A stretch of 64,000 nucleotides of DNA from Symbiodinium natans (taxonomy: Eukaryota; Sar; Dinophyceae; Suessiales; Symbiodiniaceae). This document shows, piece after piece, positions 59,072 through 64,000 of the stretch; the stretch's first letter is position 1, and each line of letters starts with the position of its first letter. The DNA lies in the NCBI GenBank assembly GCA_905221605.1, contig CAJNDS010002146.1, positions 914,406-978,405 of the forward strand, given 5' to 3'. The notes beneath the pieces are model-generated. The model was not told the DNA's origin. It saw only the letters and a program-made list of their open reading frames with translations, and did no database searches. A program made the translations under genes and the position numbers.

Positions 59072-59987
59072 GATGGAGCAGCTGATACTAGGGCACGCGG
59101 CAACCCAAAAATGGCAAAAGGGTACCATTGGGGTACCGAGGTAGGGTTTAGCTATCGAGGTTTGGGTGGAGAGGTCGGAGGCGCAGCAAGCATCCCTATG
59201 TTCTAGCAAAGTTTCCGCTAGCTCAGAAAAACCCTAAAATGTAAACCTTATAGCCAGTACCCCAAACCCATCAGGCGTTGCGTCTAAACTGCTAGCATGC
59301 AGGAAACGGTCAGGACTTGCCCACGAAAACTTGCATTCTTTGCAAAGAGGCCAGAGCTGCGTAGATGCCAAAAGGAGCGATCAAAAGGGACAGATTCAGC
59401 AACATGTACCTAGGCACAGGGGGCACAACTTGGGCAGCGGCGTCAAGAAGACTAAGGGTTCGTTGGGAGCTCTGGGCAGCGTACCTAGATCCCAAACAGC
59501 ACCGTTGTAAGCATCCTCGGGTCCACTGCTGATAGGCCCCAGACTCTTAAGGCCCGGCCTCTGAACCCTCAACCCTAAAACCTCAAGAGCCCTAAGACAT
59601 GAAACCTTTACACCCGAAAGAACATGACACTAAGCTGTTAAACCCTAAAGCCCTAAACCCTAGGCCCGAGACCTCGAAACCCAATAAGTCCGACTTTCGA
59701 AGCAGAACCCCGCACTGTGGACCAGTAAGATAGAAGGCTTCGAGTAAGGTTTATAGGGTTTATGGTGTTCCCAGCTTCTAGGGCTTCTAGGGTCATGGGG
59801 TTTATAGGGTGTATCCGGCTTAGGGTTTAGGGCTTACAGGGCTTTGTACGGTTTAGGGCTTATAGGCTGCGGGTTTTCTAGGGCCTAGGGTAACAAGCCC
59901 TGGGTGTCATTGTGCTTAAAAATCCCAACACCCATGAGAAGCCAGGCTTGACGATCCACACTCGCACTTTGTGCCCAGACTTGACAA

Positions 59988-60120
59988 CCCTAAACCCTAA
60001 ACCCTAAACCCTAAACCCTAAACCCTAAACCCTAAACGCTGAACCCTAAACCCTAAACCCTAAACCCTAAACCCTAAACCCTAAACCCTAAACCCTAAAC
60101 CCTAAACCCTAAACCCTGAA
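59988..60120 (-). repeat. Long interstitial telomeric array, CCCTAAA on plus
   Basis: About 18 units with one CGCTGAA and one CCCTGAA. Confidence 0.96.
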
Positions 60121-60211
60121 CCCAACCCACACACCTACCATTTCACCTGGAATTCTCAAGCCCAAACTCCCAAACCTGTGCCCGAACCCCCAAACAGTAC
60201 ACTATACTACA

Positions 60212-60305
60212 TATTGGGTCATTCTTAGGAACCCTATTGGGTCATTCTTAGGAACCCTTCAGGGGATCGACTGTTTGGATCCTGCCCCTGGGGTCTGGGT
60301 ATACG
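60212..60305 (+). mobile_element. Family S dispersed repeat with 23 bp tandem duplication
   Basis: TATTGGGTCATTCTTAGGAA plus CCC is repeated twice in tandem (60212 and 60235). It then continues TTCAGGGGATCGACTGTTTGG and ATCCTGCCCC, as at 15839. Confidence 0.75.
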
Positions 60306-60419
60306 AACAGCCCATGATGCATATTGCAGAGCCACGGTTTAGGGTTTAGGGTACCCGCTGCAGAGCCGAGGCACAGCACACGGAAGTAGCCAATGGGCGG
60401 GGGCGTGTTCCTCATCATC

Positions 60420-60470
60420 TAACCCTAAACCCTAAGCGCTAAACCCTAAACCCTAAACCCTAAACCCTTT
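60420..60470 (-). repeat. Telomeric array, CCCTAAA on plus
   Basis: About 7 units with one AGCGCTAAA. Confidence 0.9.
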
Positions 60471-60556
60471 TTTGCAGTTCAATGTTTAGGCTTTGAGGCC
60501 AGGCGAGAGGGTGCAGGCTCATGCGAGGGACCGCATTGCTCGCAGCCCCGATCTCT

Positions 60557-60607
60557 AGACCCTAGACCCTAAACCCTAAACCCCTAAACCCCTAAACCCT
60601 AAACCCC
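60557..60607 (-). repeat. Telomeric array, CCCTAGA/CCCTAAA/CCCCTAAA
   Basis: About 7 units. Confidence 0.9.
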
Positions 60608-60664
60608 CCACATTTTGCGATCAAAAGAACCGGCAGGAGACTTCCTTCCGCAGTCCTAAAGCCC

Positions 60665-60801
60665 TACTTGGAGGTTCATGGTACTTACTAACCAATTATA
60701 ACTGTACTTATAACCCTCCTTATAATACCCCTAAAGGGCCTTATAGGGGTTATCCCAAATATAAGTAGGGTTATATAGTAAGTACCATGAACCTCCGAGT
60801 A
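60665..60801 (+). mobile_element. Family A foldback element with 18 bp internal deletion
   Basis: Ends TACTTGGAGGTTCATGG and CCATGAACCTCCGAGTA. Almost identical to 45115 but lacks the AGCCCAGTTATAAATGGT segment of the right arm. 137 bp. Confidence 0.92.
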
Positions 60802-60890
60802 CGCCACTGTGACCTCGAAAAAAAGACCTCAGCTCAAGAGCCTGAGCATAACGGAAGTTCGTGTGCAGAAAACCTAGAACTGAAGCTTTT

Positions 60891-60922
60891 ATCTATATAT
60901 ATATATATATGTATACATATAA
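60891..60922. repeat. AT microsatellite and G-run
   Basis: TATATATATATATATG, followed at 60940-60952 by a G(13) run. Confidence 0.85.
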
Positions 60923-61120
60923 TAATGTGTTTTTTTGGTGGGGGGGGGGGGGTTCTAAGGCAAACCCTAAAACCCAACGCTGAACAGCTGAAGACCCAAA
61001 AGGCTCGCCAGTCGCCCTCAAAGGTAGGCCACTTCTTCGGGTCCCTCCACCCTTCACATGCCGTTCAGACTCTTAGCTTCCCACCCCTCAGCCCACCACC
61101 CAAGTACCAACTACTCCACA

Positions 61121-61143
61121 CCCCCCCCCCCCCCCCCCCCCCC
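61121..61143. repeat. Poly-C tract, 23 nt
   Basis: Follows ACTCCACA and precedes GAAACAACAACAACC. Confidence 0.9.
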
Positions 61144-61279
61144 AGAAACAACAACAACCTCAAAACAAGCCCAAGATCTCTGTTGAACGAATCATACGCA
61201 GGTGTGTAGATTTTACGTGTAACCTCTAAAGCTCTGGCGAAAAGCTCAGATGTATGTACAAAAATGTGCATACAACGAC

Positions 61280-61310
61280 ACATATGTATATATATATATA
61301 TATCTATATG

Positions 61311-61347
<37 letters not shown>

Positions 61348-61352
61348 CTGTG
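61280..61352. repeat. AT microsatellite
   Basis: TATGTATATATATATATATC, TATATGTATATATATATACA and a final TATATA tract over about 70 bp. Confidence 0.92.
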
Positions 61353-61559
61353 TACTTTATGTTTTATAGACATAACCTTTCAAGCTCTTCATGCATTCCG
61401 AGGTGAATACCCTCAAAAACCTTCCTAAATCCCGAGGCCCTACCCGGATTTGAAGATCCCGGGTGCTGGAAGGTGAAAATGGCCGCTCCAGCACCCCGCA
61501 GCTCGGTGATGTTCCTTACTCGGGAGATTTTAGGGTTTAGGGTCTAGGACATAGGGTTT

Positions 61560-61930
61560 AGGTTTAGGGCTTATGGTTGTTATCGGCAGGGTTAGGAGTG
61601 CCTCGAACCCTTATCAGGCCACGAAGGTTTGGATCAGGGTTCCTACCTGTCCGGCCTCTTATGTAGGACCTTGGAGAACTGCAGGATAGGTTTTGTGAGG
61701 GTGCATGAAATCCGCAAAAGGCTGTCGGGTACTTAGGGTTCGGGTTGAACAATCCGGTTGATGTGAGTAGAAGTCTGGGACCTCAGACTTAGAGGAACCA
61801 CAGCAAGCTGAAGTCAAAAGACGCCTCTGTGCACTGAATCCTGCAACTTGGGCCTTAAGCCAAGTACGAGCAAGCCAAGATTCTGCTGAACAGACTGGTG
61901 CACCACCGCCGCCTGAGGGGGGGGGGGGGG
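61560..61930. other. Spacer with opposed minus-strand frames and G-run
   Basis: No gene recognised. The minus strand is open 61967-61659 (102 codons, starting in poly-Pro from the G(16) run at 61917). No domain. Confidence 0.4.
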
Positions 61931-62159
61931 GGCTTAAAGGGTTTTTTGTGTATATCCAACCGATCAAATTTACGTGGGCCTTGTTTGGCTAACTCGGGAA
62001 AGTACATGCACCATGAAAACTAGGAAAAAACATGAATGAAGGCGGAAAGCCCAAATCCTTGAAGCCAAAACCCCACCCACCCCCCCAACAAGAAAAAAAT
62101 AAATAAACATGACCCCAGGTGCGCTTCAACACCTAGCACCCCTAAATCCTAAACCCTAC

Positions 62160-62350
62160 AACCCCCCCCCCCCCCCCTCAAAAAAGACCAACGAAAGCCT
62201 CAAAAATCCCAAAACCCTGAAACACCTGAAAACCACAAAAGCCCTGAAAATCCTAAAAAACCCTAGAAGCCCTAAAAGCCCTAAAACCCCTAAAAGCCCT
62301 GAAAGCCCTAAAATCCCTAAAAGTCCTACAAGCACTACAAACCCTAAACG
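62160..62350 (-). repeat. CCCTAAAAG-type degenerate 9-10 bp repeat after a C-run
   Basis: A C(16) run (62162-62177) leads into AAAGCCCTGAAAATCCTAAAA-like units for about 190 bp. The Lys/Pro/Ser-rich frame of 120 codons on plus is a repeat product. Confidence 0.8.
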
Positions 62351-62374
62351 CCCTAAACAACCCACCACCCCCCA

Positions 62375-62563
62375 GGGACTCCAATACCCCTTAATTAAGG
62401 AATATATTCCTTTAAACGTAAGAGGGTTCCTTATATGGTACAAGGAATATTCCTTACTTAAGGGTCCCTAAACCCTAAACCCTAAACCCTAAACCCTTAA
62501 CCCTACACCCTAAGCCCTAAGCCCTAAACCCTGAACCCATACTTAAGGGGTACTGGAGTCCCT
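62375..62563. mobile_element. Family D element interrupted by a telomeric block
   Basis: Left GGGACTCCAATACCCCTTAA and right TTAAGGGGTACTGGAGTCCC are inverted with one mismatch. The centre keeps AAGGAATATATTCC / GGAATATTCC and, at 62466-62538, about 10 CCCTAAA/CCCTAAG units. Without that block it would be about 115 bp. Confidence 0.85.
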
Positions 62564-62667
62564 GAGAACCCCTCCCCCACATCTGAGGGCCGAGACCACC
62601 TCCACCGGCACGTGGCCGTCCCGGACGGCCTCCAGCCAAAGCTGGAGGAACCTGGGTCTGGGACCCT

Positions 62668-62766
62668 GAAGCCTAAACCCTAAACCCTAAACCCTAGCCC
62701 TAAACCCTAAACCCAAAACCCTAAAACCCTGAAACCTGAAACATAAAAGCCTAAACCCTGAACCCT
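62668..62766 (-). repeat. Degenerate telomeric array, CCCTAAA on plus
   Basis: About 13 units with CCCAAAA, CCTGAAA and CATAAAA variants. Confidence 0.88.
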
Positions 62767-62874
62767 CGCGCTTGCTTGGGGGTCTGGGGCTTAGGGCGTC
62801 CAGGAGGTGTTGGGCTCACAGGCGTTTGAAGAGGTGCAAGAGGCTTGAGAAGTTGAAGGGTTGCTAGGGGAATT

Positions 62875-62940
62875 TAGGGTTTAGGGTTTAGGGTTTAGGG
62901 TTTAGGGTTTAGGGTTTAGGGTTTGGGGTATTGGGTTTAG
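62875..62940 (+). repeat. Telomeric array, TTTAGGG on plus
   Basis: About 8 perfect units, then TTTGGGGTATTGGG. Confidence 0.94.
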
Positions 62941-63437
62941 GTTCAAGATACTTTGGGCCGTTAGGGTTTCGGATACTCGGATACTGGGGCTTTAGAGGGG
63001 CAGGGTACTAAGGTTGCATGAGGGCTGAGGATTAGGTCACTCGGGCACTAGAGGTTTGAGTAGATTGAGAGTATGGGAGTCTGGCGCCCCCCTGACAGAA
63101 GCTACACCCTTCAAGGTTTAGGGTTTAGGGCTTAGCCCTACAAGTCCCACAAACCCTGTTCTGTGGGCTTCGACGTTGTGGCGCAGCAGGGAGTGGATTT
63201 CAGGGTGTTTAGCAGCTTTAGGCATGTGAAGAGAAGGGCGTCAAGGGTTTCAACGTATGTAAATCTAGAACCGGGGAGGACCCGCAAACCCTATGCCCTC
63301 AGCACGTCTTGACGTGAGCCCCGAGCACAACCGAGAGTTTAGGGTTTAGGGCTTAGGGCTCACCCTAAAGGTGGCCTAACCGACCCCGAAGCCATAAACC
63401 CCAGAACCCTAGATCCTGAACAGGCGCACTAATTTGG

Positions 63438-63570
63438 GTTTAGGGTTTAGGGTTTAGGGTTTAGGGTTTAGGGTTTAGGGTTTAGGGTTTAGGGTTTAGG
63501 GTTTAGGGTTTAGGGTTTAGGGTTTAGGGTTTAGGGTTTAGGGTTTAGGGTTTAGGGTTTAGGGTTTAGA
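63438..63570 (+). repeat. Long interstitial telomeric array, TTTAGGG on plus
   Basis: About 19 perfect units with no variant. It is the most uniform long array and, by lack of decay, probably among the youngest. Confidence 0.97.
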
Positions 63571-63732
63571 GCATGGGAGTTCCGAAAAAAACCCCAAACC
63601 CCCAACCATCCGAAAAGCCTCCCAGACACCTGAGCGGTTTAGGGCTTGGGGTTCAGGGCTTAGGGCGGTCGAGCTGCCACATGCACGCCACCGAATGCAG
63701 CGAGGAGACCCCTTCCTGGGAGGTCAGGGTTA

Positions 63733-63888
63733 TACTTGAAGGTTCATGGTACTTACTAACCACTTATAACTGTACTTATAACCCTACTTATGATACCCCT
63801 AAAGGGCCTTATTAGGGGTTATCCCAATTTTAAGTAGGGTGATAAGCCCAGTTAGAAGTGGTTATTAAGTCCCATGAACCTCCAAGTA
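63733..63888 (+). mobile_element. Family A foldback element, full length
   Basis: Ends TACTTGAAGGTTCATGG and CCCATGAACCTCCAAGTA. 156 bp, same orientation as 45115, with AGGGCCTTATTAGGGG at the centre. Confidence 0.91.
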
Positions 63889-63904
63889 GCGGTTTGGGGG
63901 ACCC

Positions 63905-63958
63905 TACCCTAAACCCTAAACCCTAAACCCTAAACCCTCAACCCTAAACCCTAAACAG
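63905..63958 (-). repeat. Telomeric array, CCCTAAA on plus, right window edge
   Basis: About 7 units with one CCCTCAA. It begins 17 bp after the family A element. The window ends in AGGGTTAGGG. Confidence 0.92.
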
Positions 63959-64000
63959 ACACTGAACTCTAAAACCCTTCGTGACAGTACAGGGTTAGGG

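Noticed and set aside
58904-59209. Poly-Leu or poly-Ser protein at the CAG tract
   Set aside because: Simple CAG microsatellite in otherwise gene-free DNA.
62109-62471. 120-codon Lys/Pro/Ser-rich protein on plus
   Set aside because: Made by CCCTAAAAG-type repeats and a family D element; the opposite strand is equally open.

Overview
This 64 kb window looks like nuclear DNA of a eukaryote and contains no gene that I can name. Its dominant signal is the heptamer TTTAGGG/CCCTAAA. It occurs in more than 80 separate interstitial blocks, from 3 to about 23 units long, on both strands and along the whole window, usually with 100-500 bp of unrelated spacer between blocks. TTTAGGG is the telomeric repeat of most plants and green algae, of dinoflagellates and of chromerids. 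The roughly balanced base composition, the absence of recognisable genes over 64 kb and the many simple repeats would fit a gene-poor dinoflagellate-like or other algal genome. This assignment is inference; no rRNA, tRNA, spliced leader or conserved protein fixes it.

The second layer is a set of short, non-coding, dispersed elements found by comparing spacers with each other. The best is a foldback family (here 'A'; about 15 recognisable copies of 100-200 bp) with ends TACTTGGAGGTTCATGG / CCATGAACCTCCAAGTA. The near-perfect palindrome and the TA at both edges suggest a Tc1/mariner-like MITE. Other families, lettered B-S here for convenience, have 2-10 copies: E (TTGGGATGTTCCCCC ends), C (CTTGGTAGCCCAGT ends), D (ACTCCAATACCCCTTAATT ends), B, F, G, H, I, K, L, M, R, S, and an X module at 19.0, 22.8 and 55.9 kb. 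Several are nested (B inside A, B inside D), and in at least four cases an interstitial telomeric block lies inside an element (8.6, 41.2, 42.0 and 62.5 kb).

Layout: 0-18 kb is ITR/MITE mosaic. 18.57-23.47 kb is a distinct unit: two long TAC/AGTACT microsatellites with inverted flanking modules enclose a 3.7 kb CTG/TGTC-rich segment. That segment holds a 240 bp tandem duplication and, on the minus strand, an open frame with a Cys/His cluster, which is the best but still weak coding candidate. 23.75-24.2 kb is an AT-rich island. 24.3-64 kb is ITR/MITE mosaic again, with arrays of variant heptamers (CCCTAAG, TTTGGGC, CCCTGAA, TTTCGGG, TTTTAGGGG), poly-G/poly-C tracts up to about 33 nt and AT microsatellites. 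Most open reading frames are short, overlap repeats and give low-complexity products (poly-Thr, poly-Tyr, Pro/Asn-rich); I treat them as non-coding.

The most interesting reading is a recurring link between the foldback elements and telomeric repeats. Family A carries AAGTAGGGTT/AACCCTACTT in its arms, and some telomeric arrays start directly from such a motif. This suggests that MITE insertion, telomerase-type or slippage growth of TTTAGGG at AGGGTT seeds, and later variant homogenisation may have built this region. Copy-number estimates, unit counts and element edges were read by eye.
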